Shown here piece after piece: positions 37,201 through 43,484 of a stretch of DNA of 49,535 nt (the stretch's first letter is position 1; the number at the start of each line of letters is the position of its first letter). The translations under genes were made by a program, and so were the position numbers. Source of the stretch: a virus. The notes beneath the pieces were generated by a model, which saw only the letters and a list, made by a program, of their open reading frames with translations, searched no databases and was not told where the DNA came from. The stretch covers positions 1 to 49,535 of the IMG/VR virus record IMGVR_UViG_3300025886_000040; one strand, given 5' to 3'.

Positions 37201-37309
37201 ACCCATTTAAATCAAACTTCAACGGGTTCATAAAATTGGGACCACCCATCTGACGTTCGTGGTAATAGTGTTGCCATCCAGAAAAAGTCGCGCTGTTTGT
37301 TTGATACAT
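28205..37309 (-). CDS. Giant SF2 helicase (3,034 aa) with split core and zinc finger
   Basis: A single uninterrupted frame. The SF2 motifs are I (HAPGKGKT, near residue 680), Ia (LVLAPNAVLLKQW), II (ILDEAH, near 1118), III (FVTATPM), V (GAGITGVDLQST) and VI (DQFVGRLIR, near 2485). About 1,300 residues separate motifs III and V, far more than usual, so the two RecA lobes are split by a very large insertion. The N-terminal 600 residues are Lys/Glu-rich. They hold two copies of a ~92-residue unit (around 301 and 393) and a 22-residue tandem repeat (KEADRIAKEEQKA). A RanBP2-like zinc finger (CCYNCHYENEMDAVTCEVC) sits near 2826. The nearest relatives I can suggest are poxvirus-type helicases such as D11/D6. 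A virion transcription role is inference. Confidence 0.85.
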   Translation of the reverse strand: MYQTNSATFSGWQHYYHERQMGGPNFMNPLKFDLNGSIKKSVSRTEDVAKQWIALWEEAKPKTGNKFNISAYQRYAPRGDHQLYEIVENIPMKCLIGWTFTFGNNQITIEYCTQISFLVDKLRPKEGDEKQFNLIKELMLQGKQLEDLENEDVNKLEEQVNALTLDEKENVEPQPSQVVKDEDSDYEVDSDEEECRKKKELLDKLNCSIKALNSEFYNKNNKQKATSVTDSKALKITLKRMRGEVEVMKKIRKYEQKEEGKERKIATKETTGTLSSELSDLKQKNTDAIAAGKAFNEENYSQYFKDVQVYQEEEIVKYTKEDVQKLTNKLKPRVTIIKTIQEFGEKFTYSQDTTVRELKKILSGKKEEYEDREKEKKLKNEAVEEANKFNAKKYGDYFTDVENYDLEKITKEDTDEIKARMKVLGPKVTTIKKLRKFSSVEDKQKYDENTNFDTKIEEAKDAEKARKTKEKEDKKEADRIAKEEQKALRVKEREDKKEADRIAKEEQKARIAAERSPIKTRTHVESLFDPTVDINERYPLGLTGKVSIYTKKSSKTIDPLLLVQKQTMVSIEVPSKNFDLIHIESSKYDVTKKNKYTKITSERVFYDKKAVEVVQVEGEWFLQAVKSENVQKYYDEKRGMQVPEKEPAEVGLNLNYKPRIAQNVTIRAVNDDMLISHAPGKGKTFTAILKAEKKRNELRESGKDIPRILVLAPNAVLLKQWQKEVIDNRLDPRNYSFQTYNLFRNTFTTGRFPKWKDLDPASKAMITGGNGCWLKDSKEIWYWDGDTKSSNVQKYYDENIDKADLDKMFWPLLTNTQKKSIKTRKDLKNTVFATTNRGKKGKQPVYIQDTVTNKYLKAASLFRDGPNIREPANFKEGQNKTEYNVLATIERRKDFYLLHQEDIFLHHSPTEDDPFRYYFFTNLKLSQRINKILENEEDLKEQELEEWIKKQNPSPSEDDILKRKEKIEKAYQKRRDKQKAENQENENTAGDQDTDRVEGLDAYGGKVPFTRRNFKGESEDGSDYGAYDASEFTKWLQDAIRDRDMLKDKLPNDIKIAIRRGLNKVDVFRDLSRALVQSDDENRIQSKIIDKFINPQHGKDLSQHRYQVDPSDSIVILDEAHDKEAITDNLYKVSTKVVFEFLKNSVMNLFVTATPMQSEKPMVQLWLFSEGLKKKEDGTRLGIEDIKDDWIQRKGDAEVKVKEEQEERKEKEITLNTLQKKKLRRRRKYEEKFDVAYSIAKKISRSFEMQPTARKLFLNSVLSDIYFHEALPMVLKLDRRMYTDPSDRFSYFDNLTIATKNAILRKIGESKFAVKEGDDFENPFPKKMRLLTPYDKGFMRSYMDEVRMNVCRYAERDKNKVYYDYTTRNATKKYANDKLYDSYATGKDIDASDQHRNFNIKMSEKLFERCKFRCIPFVINRCKESDKLNASECKEIDGRLMKKLQEEAFNYNDNNTFQPLLVPVLADSVDEAWDYLGRVMIKSYRQNVKRGVARASRTLPSLKDLRKDRSDQKVFVKFVEDCKGKMKDELNDDSQVYEARWMHYEPDRKDIMPYIPNLMSSKYKDICELLLKKDREHVNGILYHPNYQVHYQLGHTLMAHGARKFDASDLTFLKTNEAKQFKENAKKKILKKWDAYSELDFWHHANRKEDNPKSVRREWTPTYEIERLQNWGKATDYYQSRFHEEEDNKSKATEELHTLINKLGDELEEALEASSEWEQRLLTVKKRRKINGAEDEYEVKDVKQKFWFKKKNTKKKGMIEYVKYNQKETEFSMYLEKVYRLKGPVIRSDFGKYYALDDDDSEVLLYEGRNGRDGNGPSGDYQGVIVEPATKMEYIYYVTTKLTDKLVKVWQAGTSGSDIRPSFGKTTLQKKADIMVSFSLESYDKTLNVDHDERYKDQQDIRKLMRRAEKLVINDYYSSDDGKKTVNEYVSILDDVKKYGDDYFKENKMEEDFNHKLNKILMKYIYLYVKVKPANYKKLYPNRAFSQLEGLNYLDKKVKGNVEYEKEIAKELEDILNSLPTGKKEGRTQKRDYEEKGRPRYITKELVDFLQQGDVRKFLKVNDDVKKSLEKVPKPKKYPGSKKEKAEKLLKALEGDLFKKVNTQEERKRFFENIEALAEANFELDIEEKVENFNTQPTLGNLLALKHSPYLKDYYASSRTWKYTSKRKKKEKLTKRSREMNKDELFKEVWEAKGIEIIETSFMGEEQLIQEYFEQKYQNWTTKSLQEEAVKEGIETIVPGKKKPKNKTGKQLKKELVAKMVKETPSIATSDLQREITKFYFDARAKKEKQYAKNVYMLVTGNNDTNTTVLSTKMVDFDIIPELTYTWYRRKFLVEDGEVIYSSVDEDNYKNVPSNSNSREGTNYQPYQFGDKTNGGINLTKRSKGLRVETVPSSQKAFLTFEAMEKRHRALNSDTFISFMYYNAKDTGGIQARDLVKQAHEAGLIDFLIMSGAGITGVDLQSTRQSLMVMVQPSKSPGLKDQFVGRLIRNMSHGIIPHKFQRVEHVTFFNSLRRASDGTSFSRQAQPWPLFDEFERLKKENENQRYFRENNNVATQSDDEFITDSEDNVLPSVSMDLDDLLEEDMLYEGEPRRGARNRTQTARATASEDQRKEYEEAQKEKKRKKEEYDKKKDAAVKALKNLPGGGSLSKKQLVKFAVRFFREHLTWPENSKEAKAWDALILWGGPFSGSWNMTDIQNSAAELIEKEDQESDNDEDDLYPSSDEDEAPDDNQPPAEDEPQPQKKNKKEEKEKNRAVGGNLDKLVDSQIDNHINISAVITVGNHAFTTVQQYVNSDFKTVINKESDTEKAGKFDKPVKVDFGFCCYNCHYENEMDAVTCEVCDTKLDDRYYKLMEYPILEQILNTEVAGPKIPLYPLGSGDGETTRDKGIKEAWEKRSLRYMKPDGGKLRDAWTRQEAMMWHYKTGFFAKLVERNQLRYLLSMVTVEHYFKEQKDEVKEYTYNVGSTDGTLYVRTKTEKPYGWENRFKKWYEVVYPNRNFNSTASTGGYGQKEPSDIEFEYLSEYESDIESEYSD
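35782..35913 (-). repeat. 66-bp tandem repeat inside the giant helicase gene
   Basis: About two near-identical 66-bp units, with a third partial one, encode a 22-residue coiled-coil repeat containing EDKKEADRIAKEEQKA. Such repeats are prone to copy-number change. Confidence 0.8.
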
Positions 37310-37330
37310 TTAAAAATATGAAGAACGAGA

Positions 37331-37339
37331 TATATACTC
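37331..37339 (-). promoter_or_regulatory. GAGTATATA promoter motif of the giant helicase gene
   Basis: The minus strand reads GAGTATATA, 21 nt before the ATG at 37309. An adjacent TATATAAAT (37340-37348) may serve the divergent gene at 37366. Confidence 0.65.
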
Positions 37340-37365
37340 TATATAAATTAAACCATACCATGTAA

Positions 37366-37941
37366 ATGTGTAAGGCAACTATTCATATGTTGGAACAGCT
37401 ATGGCCTGTGTTAAAGAATCAACAAAAAGCAGCGACAGCAACTATCATGGAGGCGTGGACTCTGAAGTTGAATAAAGAACCGGCGGCAAAAATCAGATTT
37501 TTTATGTTTGCCGCAACATGGTGTAATAATAGTAAGAGGGCATTCGATCACATACAAACGAATATATTGAAGGACGTGGAAGTCAAGTCGGAACAGTTCG
37601 CTGTGGTTGGGACGGATATGTGTCAGTACATCTGTCCAGACACCCCGTGGTATAATCTCGTACTGAAAGAAGACAACTTATCTGATCCCCTCAATGTGCA
37701 ACTACAGCAACTGTTGGGTTGTTGGGACGTCCGTAAAAGACCCAATAAAACATGGCCCCAAGTATTTATCCATATCGATCCGAAGTGGTACTACGTTGGA
37801 GGGGCAGACGACACGGTTAAGTTGAAAACACCTACTGTTGCAAGCACTCTGGTACCTCAAAATTTGGTATCCGATCAACTACATCTTCTGCCGTGGGGAA
37901 GAGAAGAAGAACATAATCCACCCACCCAATTGAAATTTTAG
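37366..37941 (+). CDS. Thioredoxin/glutaredoxin-fold protein
   Basis: The 191-residue protein shows a glutaredoxin-like plan. A strand IRFFMFAATWC leads to CNNSKRAF, where CxxC has become CxxS (a monothiol-type site). TWPQVFIHI supplies the cis-proline strand, followed by the YYVGGADD turn typical of glutaredoxins. Extra Cys occur in DMCQYIC. The C-terminal 30 residues are a Pro/His-rich tail. The 3' end overlaps the convergent GTPase gene by 110 nt. Thiol-redox proteins often help assemble virions of large DNA viruses. Confidence 0.7.
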   Translation: MCKATIHMLEQLWPVLKNQQKAATATIMEAWTLKLNKEPAAKIRFFMFAATWCNNSKRAFDHIQTNILKDVEVKSEQFAVVGTDMCQYICPDTPWYNLVLKEDNLSDPLNVQLQQLLGCWDVRKRPNKTWPQVFIHIDPKWYYVGGADDTVKLKTPTVASTLVPQNLVSDQLHLLPWGREEEHNPPTQLKF

Positions 37942-38371
37942 GAGTGGGCTGTAGGGAGGCCAGAAACGGTTGAAGTTTGCTACGTACTTGCGCTTGCTCC
38001 CGACAATTTATGTAGAGCACCCCCGGCTCGTTTTTAACTAGTATCTTATTTCTTACATTAGCAACCAATAGTGTGGGTATTTTTTTTCTATTTATGTTGC
38101 GTACGTGACTCTTCCACTTTTCTACACCGTTTCTTCCCTCTTCGACGTCAAACATAATAATGGCAGCATCTGCTATCTCGATGTATCGTTTTGAGAACAT
38201 TTTCCACCGTTCTTGCCCTGGTGTATCGTAAAATATATATTTTTCTGAGTAGATCGCAAAGGTTGGAGACACGGTGGTGCAAAAACTGTCATACATTTTG
38301 TTGTACAATAAGGTATCAAACAAAGTCGTTTTTCCACTGAGAGTGTCGCCAAGAAGTACGATTCGAATCAT
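37832..38371 (-). CDS. Rab/Ras-like small GTPase
   Basis: The 179-residue protein has a P-loop GDTLSGKT (8-15), switch I Thr near 37, and DTPGQERW (49-56), all strong Rab/Ras signatures. The base-recognition motif is degenerate (LVANVRNK at 102-109 instead of NKxD). No C-terminal prenylation Cys motif is present; the end is ECLQQ. Membrane attachment, if any, must be different. The C-terminal 37 residues lie in the 110-nt overlap with the convergent gene. Its ATG is 47 nt from the divergent gene at 38419, with an ATATATA box between. Confidence 0.85.
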   Translation of the reverse strand: MIRIVLLGDTLSGKTTLFDTLLYNKMYDSFCTTVSPTFAIYSEKYIFYDTPGQERWKMFSKRYIEIADAAIIMFDVEEGRNGVEKWKSHVRNINRKKIPTLLVANVRNKILVKNEPGVLYINCREQAQVRSKLQPFLASLQPTPKISIGWVDYVLLLFPTAEDVVDRIPNFEVPECLQQ

Positions 38372-38418
38372 TTTATCATATACGAATCGAACTATATATT
38401 AATTGTTTTCTATTTAAT

Positions 38419-39297
38419 ATGAAAAAGTACCTAAAAACGCACGCCAAGCATATTCTACTATGTTTGTTGTACGGCGTATTGACATGCGCACAGCAAATTT
38501 CAAAAAAGCAGCCACATTTGTTTTACACTGTGTTCCCGCTATTTACACTGTATTATGGGTTGTTAAGTGTTCCATCAATACATCAAATGTACGAGTACAA
38601 TATGGTTGAACAAACGGTGCCGAAATGGTCTTACTTGTTTCGCATGTATTACCACGCAGTTCTCTTAGATACGGTGCCAAACGCTGGTATGTTTAGTACA
38701 TTCTTGCTACTGCTGGTAGTAATGTGGAAAGACCTAAGGTTTTTAGTACACCACGCTGAGACAAGGTTGAAGGCAATTGACGAGGCTCTGTATGAAGAGG
38801 AGGGTACGAAAAAATATAGAATATGTCATTTACACCTCGGTGCATTCGAGGATGACGTAACGGTTCGGTCGCACTGTCATTACTTCAACACTAACGTCTT
38901 AAATGTAGTACCGCATTCGTACCAATCTGAAGAGAGTCAAAATGCAATCAAGAATTACGTGGAATACAGACGCAAGAATATATTTCCACCAAAGGGGATG
39001 AGTGATTGGGAGAGGAAAATGTGGAATGTGTCAGCGTACAGTAGAATTTTTATACAAAATAGAGACATGTACAGTTTTGTACCGTTTATTTACATTTTAT
39101 GTGGAACTGTGTTTTGTCTCTATACCACACCGCATAATTCATTTCAGCTTTTGAGGCTGTATATAAGTAGTTTTTTGATATTGGGTGACGGAACGAGCAC
39201 GGTGCTTCTCAGTAATATGAAGAACGACATGTTCGTAGATTTATTGTACTTCCTTGGTGGTATATGTTTTTTGATGTTATCTACAAATGGAAGTTAA
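38419..39297 (+). CDS. Multi-pass membrane protein (292 aa)
   Basis: Hydrophobic helices lie near residues 11-24, 35-52, 93-110, 223-238, 248-260 and 275-288. A soluble, charged, His/Cys-containing central loop (about 115-215) lies between. No motif identifies the family. The last 21 nt overlap the convergent RING gene. Confidence 0.7.
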   Translation: MKKYLKTHAKHILLCLLYGVLTCAQQISKKQPHLFYTVFPLFTLYYGLLSVPSIHQMYEYNMVEQTVPKWSYLFRMYYHAVLLDTVPNAGMFSTFLLLLVVMWKDLRFLVHHAETRLKAIDEALYEEEGTKKYRICHLHLGAFEDDVTVRSHCHYFNTNVLNVVPHSYQSEESQNAIKNYVEYRRKNIFPPKGMSDWERKMWNVSAYSRIFIQNRDMYSFVPFIYILCGTVFCLYTTPHNSFQLLRLYISSFLILGDGTSTVLLSNMKNDMFVDLLYFLGGICFLMLSTNGS

Positions 39298-39717
39298 GAT
39301 AGCACATATACAAAAATACGCTATGATGCAAGGCAATAGGTAATCGAAAGCAGCCCATCCATAACATTGGCGGGTGTGGTTGTTGATGCAACTGGTAGCA
39401 ATCGTAAGGGCGGAAACAATCAGTGTGTGGAATGCAAAATCAAACATACAATGGTGCCTTTCCGATCGACGTCGCAAACAACAGGGTTTACATGTGTTGG
39501 TATCAGGTTGAATGTCAAAATCTATGTCAATATCAATAATTTCCTCGTAAAATTTTGGATATTTTGCTCTACAAACCGTGCAATTTTTGAAACCATATAT
39601 TCGTAGCTTCTCTATACAATTTTCACATAAATAAAGCTCTACACAGTCGCACTGTGACAGAAGTGGTGTTTCCTCGAGGCATATGTAACATTCTCCAAAC
39701 TTTAAATTATCTTCCAT
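39277..39717 (-). CDS. Membrane-anchored RING-like finger protein
   Basis: The 146-residue protein begins with a Cys-rich zinc-binding module: C10-x2-C13, C23-x-C25, C31-x2-C34, C46-x2-C49. This matches RING spacing with Cys at all positions. Two hydrophobic helices follow near residues 95-110 and 125-145. The plan (N-terminal RING, two membrane helices) recalls viral and MARCH-type E3 ligases that remove host membrane proteins, but MARCH fingers have a His at the fourth position. The promoter region is shared with the tiny gene at 39771. Confidence 0.8.
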   Translation of the reverse strand: MEDNLKFGECYICLEETPLLSQCDCVELYLCENCIEKLRIYGFKNCTVCRAKYPKFYEEIIDIDIDFDIQPDTNTCKPCCLRRRSERHHCMFDFAFHTLIVSALTIATSCINNHTRQCYGWAAFDYLLPCIIAYFCICAILTSICR

Positions 39718-39737
39718 GCCATTTGGTAATTGAAAAA

Positions 39738-39748
39738 GAGTATATATA
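39738..39748 (+). promoter_or_regulatory. GAGTATATATA promoter motif
   Basis: It lies 22 nt upstream of the ATG at 39771. It sits between two divergent genes and, being largely palindromic TATATATA, might serve both. Confidence 0.65.
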
Positions 39749-39770
39749 TGGTTATTTTTTTCAAATATAC

Positions 39771-39902
39771 ATGTTCTATCTATTTGTGGGTATTTTTATG
39801 GGCATTTGGTTAGATCAAACCTTTACTTTTCCTCCGATTCAAGACTATTTTACAGTTTTGGGAAATCAGTATAAAAAGCACATAGACGGTAAAGAAACAT
39901 AG
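39771..39902 (+). CDS. Very small membrane protein (43 aa)
   Basis: The ATG at 39771 follows a GAGTATATATA box at the usual 22-nt spacing. The protein has one N-terminal membrane helix (MFYLFVGIFMGIWLDQ) and a short polar tail. It ends two nt before the ATG of the next gene, as expected for a tight pair. Small envelope or viroporin-like proteins are common in large viruses, but this is only suggestive. Confidence 0.6.
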   Translation: MFYLFVGIFMGIWLDQTFTFPPIQDYFTVLGNQYKKHIDGKET

Positions 39903-39904
39903 CG

Positions 39905-40423
39905 ATGGCAGCACATTGGTTCACGTACGCCGTCCCATCATGGGAGGAAGAGCTAAATCAAATCGAAGACGAGATGGAAAAAGAATATCGATTAAAAGAG
40001 TTACGAGAACGCGCTCAGGACCACTACGAGCTTTGGCTGTTTGACCAAAAAATGATGTTTTATCAGGACTTAGCCAATGTGGGTGGAACCTTTACCAAAT
40101 TCCATTACCGTATACCAAACACGTACGTGGAAAACAATTGGTGCACTCCCAACTTTAAGTGCTACGATCCTATGGGCTTATTTTTTCGGTACGTGGATAC
40201 CTATACGTTTAACATTATCATGTACGATGTTTTCAAAATGGACGATAGTTCTTACCGTCCGTGGGGGGAACAGCATTATGATTTTAGGACGTTGAAGACG
40301 CTGTTTACATTTGCAGAAAGGTGGTGCGAAATTCATGGTTTGTATGATGAAGGCAGTCAAAGGTATAACTACAAACTTACCCTGTGGGTAGTGTCTAGAA
40401 TTCTTCTTTTTTTGAATGATTAA
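39905..40423 (+). CDS. Hypothetical protein (172 aa)
   Basis: It begins 2 nt after the preceding stop. The N-terminal part is a charged helix (residues 12-50, EEELNQIEDEMEKEYRLKEL). The rest is rich in Tyr, Phe and Trp and looks compact and soluble. No family is recognised. Confidence 0.68.
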   Translation: MAAHWFTYAVPSWEEELNQIEDEMEKEYRLKELRERAQDHYELWLFDQKMMFYQDLANVGGTFTKFHYRIPNTYVENNWCTPNFKCYDPMGLFFRYVDTYTFNIIMYDVFKMDDSSYRPWGEQHYDFRTLKTLFTFAERWCEIHGLYDEGSQRYNYKLTLWVVSRILLFLND

Positions 40424-40451
40424 CATATATAAATGAAGTACCAGTCAGTAA

Positions 40452-41300
40452 ATGGAAGTCTTGCCACATCTATCGGCATACTTATTGATATATAGTTTCG
40501 TGTTGAACATTATATACTGGTGGATGCCTTCGCCGTATGGTAAGTTTACCATACAGGATTCCCCTGAATGGGCAGCAGCTATCATTCCTAGTAATGTTTT
40601 TCGTGCTCTTATTTATGTATGGTTTGGAACATTGTACATGGGGTGGTTTGAAGGACAGGATTGGATTTTGTATCAGACATGGCCCTCGTCCAACAGAGGG
40701 TGGTTTGTTCTTATTTGGTTGTCTCTCTACTATGCGATGAAACTAATAAGTCCTTTCATATTTGAAGCGTACAGTGATAATTCACGTGTCGAAAAGAAAG
40801 TATCTTTATGGGCATTCCTCCCGTACATTTTCTTTTGGGGTCCAGCCGGATGGTACTGGAGAAGAGCAAGTTCAACAGTGGATGTAGATTTAGAGTATTA
40901 CGACTACATATTGATGGTATTGCTCGTTTTGTTTTTGGCTTTAAATTTGTACACCGATGTCATGAAAAATATGCGTCGTCAAATAGATGGGACGTCGTAT
41001 AAGAACGGAAACTATCTGAACGAAGAACAAATATATAAAAACTTCTCGTCTATGACAGGATTGTGGCAAATGATCTCGCTACCCCCTAACTACATTTTCG
41101 AGGTAGCACACTGGTTTGTATTCATTTTCATCAGCCATAGTTGGGAAGGATTATGGTGGTTCTGTTGCGTCTTCATGTTTTTACTGACGCGTGGTGTGTG
41201 GCAAAAGAAGTGGTACAGGACTCAAACAAATGCCAAAATCCTTACGGAAAATACAATTAGTGCTTTAGACGATTTAGTTCAATCCAAAATAACATTTTAA
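40452..41300 (+). CDS. Steroid 5-alpha-reductase-like membrane enzyme
   Basis: The 282-residue multi-pass protein follows the SRD5A/TECR pattern. YGKF near residue 29 and SPEWAA (37-42) match the N-terminal region. LALNLYTDVMKNMRRQ (162-177) matches the family stretch ending in S/TD..L.NLR. PPNYIFEVAHW (211-221) matches the diagnostic PNY..E..W. RGVWQKKWY (247-255) resembles the terminal RA..HHWY. The family reduces double bonds in steroids, polyprenols or enoyl-CoA with NADPH in the ER membrane. Which substrate applies here is unknown. It is an unusual viral cargo and fits the lipid theme of patatin and the sphingomyelin-synthase-like gene. Confidence 0.78.
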   Translation: MEVLPHLSAYLLIYSFVLNIIYWWMPSPYGKFTIQDSPEWAAAIIPSNVFRALIYVWFGTLYMGWFEGQDWILYQTWPSSNRGWFVLIWLSLYYAMKLISPFIFEAYSDNSRVEKKVSLWAFLPYIFFWGPAGWYWRRASSTVDVDLEYYDYILMVLLVLFLALNLYTDVMKNMRRQIDGTSYKNGNYLNEEQIYKNFSSMTGLWQMISLPPNYIFEVAHWFVFIFISHSWEGLWWFCCVFMFLLTRGVWQKKWYRTQTNAKILTENTISALDDLVQSKITF

Positions 41301-41371
41301 AATACATAAATGTGATACTCATTTTTTTACTGAAATCCCTATATATTATACTTTTACACTCTGTAATTAAA

Positions 41372-42283
41372 ATGCAAAAACAACGACGAAGAAAAAAACG
41401 AAAACGTTCCGCCATCGAAGAAATGATAACCTTTACCAGGAGAAACAAAAAATACAACCGCGTGACCAAAAGTTTAACCAAATTAAACAATATGATAGGC
41501 ATGACGGCGGTCAAAGACTCAGTTGTTGAACAACTGATGTTTTTAGTAACAAATAATGGACAAACGGATGGACATTTTCTCAATACTGTGATTCAGGGTG
41601 AACCCGGAACAGGTAAAACCACGGTGGCTAAAATTTTGTATGATATTTGGACTTCGTTGGACATCTTCAAGACGTCGGACAAAATCGAGTTCAAAATAAT
41701 GAATCGTAGTGATTTCATAGGATCGTATATGGGTCATACAGCTAACAAAACTCGTAAACTACTTCAAAAATATAGTGGGAACGTTATTTTTATAGATGAA
41801 GCATACTCTCTCTGTGGTTCTGAAAAAGACGACTACGGACAAGAGTGTTTGGACGAAATAAATGCCTTCATGAGCGAGCAGGCTGGAAAAACAATTATCA
41901 TTATAGCTGGCTATGAGAATAGTTTGCAACAATCTTTTTTCAGCAAGAATTGTGGCTTGAAGAGGCGCTTCAACTGGAGTTTTACTATTAAGAAATATAC
42001 TTACCAGGATTTGTACAAAATATTTGTGAAGCAACTCAAAACGTTTGGTTGGAAAATTAAGTCAAATTGTGAAGATTTGTTCAAGGAAAAATACGACTTC
42101 TTTAAAAATGCTGGTGGCGATACCGCGAATATAGCGTTCAAATGTAAAATAGAATATTCAAAGAGAATGTGGAAAAAGCAAAATGGAGATAGGTATATTG
42201 AAAAGGAAGACCTGAAAAAAGCCATGGACAAGCATTTTAAAAATGAAAAAAAAGAGGAAGACTTTGTAAATATGTATATATAA
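41372..42283 (+). CDS. AAA+ ATPase of the CbbX/SpoVK type
   Basis: The 303-residue protein begins with a strong basic stretch (QRRRKKRKR, residues 4-12) that could be a nuclear localisation signal. The AAA+ core has Walker A GEPGTGKT (76-83), a pore-loop-like SYMG (118-121), Walker B VIFIDEA (138-144) and a sensor-like IIIAGYE. CbbX/SpoVK relatives are hexameric remodelling ATPases, and similar genes occur in giant viruses. I start at the ATG at 41372. Upstream is TATATATTATAC. An upstream GTG would add a hydrophobic segment, which is less likely. Confidence 0.88.
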   Translation: MQKQRRRKKRKRSAIEEMITFTRRNKKYNRVTKSLTKLNNMIGMTAVKDSVVEQLMFLVTNNGQTDGHFLNTVIQGEPGTGKTTVAKILYDIWTSLDIFKTSDKIEFKIMNRSDFIGSYMGHTANKTRKLLQKYSGNVIFIDEAYSLCGSEKDDYGQECLDEINAFMSEQAGKTIIIIAGYENSLQQSFFSKNCGLKRRFNWSFTIKKYTYQDLYKIFVKQLKTFGWKIKSNCEDLFKEKYDFFKNAGGDTANIAFKCKIEYSKRMWKKQNGDRYIEKEDLKKAMDKHFKNEKKEEDFVNMYI

Positions 42284-42287
42284 TTAT

Positions 42288-42572
42288 TTAAAACGATTGA
42301 ATTAAGTTACTGTTGTGTATACTGTTATCACACATGGTTCTGGAAATTTTGAGTTGATACTCTAACTCTTCTATTCTTGACATCATTTGTTTTATGACGT
42401 CCTCTAGGTTTCTTATATACCGATCTTTTTCTTCAATTATATTGTACTCATGATATCGCTTTGGCTGTGGGGCTTCAAAACATTGTTTTCGTTTGCTCAA
42501 TACCGAAAATCGACCGTCCGAACGACTTTTCTTGTCCACAAACTCGCTGGCGTCCTCAAACTTTCTCTTCAT
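42288..42572 (-). CDS. Basic coiled-coil protein (94 aa)
   Basis: The N-terminus is Lys/Arg-rich (MKRKFEDASEFVDKKSR), consistent with a nuclear signal. It is followed by a heptad-patterned helix (residues 46-78, EEKDRYIRNLEDVIKQMMSR) likely to dimerise. The layout recalls small bZIP-like proteins, but a classical DNA-contact basic region is not evident. A TTATATACCCC box lies about 20 nt upstream. Confidence 0.65.
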   Translation of the reverse strand: MKRKFEDASEFVDKKSRSDGRFSVLSKRKQCFEAPQPKRYHEYNIIEEKDRYIRNLEDVIKQMMSRIEELEYQLKISRTMCDNSIHNSNLIQSF

Positions 42573-42593
42573 TTATTTAATATCGCGATTCCT

Positions 42594-43454
42594 TTATATA
42601 CCCCTAATCCACTTTTGGATCAAACTGTTTGAGATTGACACGGCATTTCCTTTTTTTATTCGATAGTTTTCAACAAAATAAGTTTCTAAAAACTGTTGTA
42701 AGGGTACGTGGATGTGGTGTAATTGCTGATCACAGTATTGAAGTAGTATTTGTTGAACAAGCGTTTCAACAGACCTAACATTGTAGGAAAATAGTATTCG
42801 TTCGCTGCTAGGACCCAACCATTTTATCGCTTGGAGCGACGTGTGGTAAGAGGGATATATTGGACCTTCCAACAGAGTTAAATCCAACGATATCAACACA
42901 TTCTTTAATGCTAGTGCATCCGCTATCGCAAAATGATGATTTTGGATGTCTCCATTAAAAATGTAATTGTGTATATCATTCAACGTGTACGAAGCCTGTT
43001 TTACGATTACCTTTCTACAATAGATAAGACTGTCAAAAAAATACCATGAATATGGCATTCTGATGCCATGTCTGCCACAATCAATTTCCAACATCAACTT
43101 ATCGCTTTTAAAACAATTATGAGCAACAAACACAATCGGACCGCTGGTGACCACCTTCACTGAATTTATAAATTGTAACACTTGAAGCCAGGCGTTCGAA
43201 AAGTTAGTTGCATTGCGTTTTTCCAACATCTCGATTGTTACTGTGGCAAACTCTTCAGAAAATGGTTCAGGTATAGGCGAAATATCTGGAATAATGGAAA
43301 TCTCGAATGCGGACCCGCTCACCAAGTGAGTGAGTGCCATGTCCCATATGTAGCAATCCCGTAAGTTCGAACTTGTTCCAACATATTCTAAATCAAACAC
43401 AAAGGTGTTTCCTAGTAGCGTATTGAATTTTCCAGCTTCTATGTAAGTTCCCAT
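42594..43454 (-). CDS. DEDDh 3'-5' exonuclease (DnaQ-like)
   Basis: The 286-residue protein has the full DEDDh set: FDLE (D21, E23), AHNCFKSD (D118), and HFAIAD with H174 and D179. These enzymes degrade DNA or RNA 3' to 5' with two metal ions. Residues 190-286 form an unassigned C-terminal domain. I start at the ATG at 43454, 21 nt after a GAGTATATA motif, rather than at an upstream ATG at 43541 inside the preceding gene. It is the last of five minus-strand nucleic-acid enzymes. Confidence 0.88.
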   Translation of the reverse strand: MGTYIEAGKFNTLLGNTFVFDLEYVGTSSNLRDCYIWDMALTHLVSGSAFEISIIPDISPIPEPFSEEFATVTIEMLEKRNATNFSNAWLQVLQFINSVKVVTSGPIVFVAHNCFKSDKLMLEIDCGRHGIRMPYSWYFFDSLIYCRKVIVKQASYTLNDIHNYIFNGDIQNHHFAIADALALKNVLISLDLTLLEGPIYPSYHTSLQAIKWLGPSSERILFSYNVRSVETLVQQILLQYCDQQLHHIHVPLQQFLETYFVENYRIKKGNAVSISNSLIQKWIRGI

Positions 43455-43475
43455 ATACGTTGAAAAAATACGTAT

Positions 43476-43484
43476 TATATACTC
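43476..43484 (-). promoter_or_regulatory. GAGTATATA promoter motif
   Basis: It lies 21 nt before the ATG at 43454 and decides the start of the DEDD exonuclease. It overlaps the stop codon region of the upstream gene. Confidence 0.65.

Noticed and set aside
41312-41371. Signal-peptide-like extension of the AAA+ protein from a GTG
   Set aside because: Non-ATG start. The hydrophobic stretch is translated promoter DNA. The basic N-terminus from the ATG at 41372 is more sensible.
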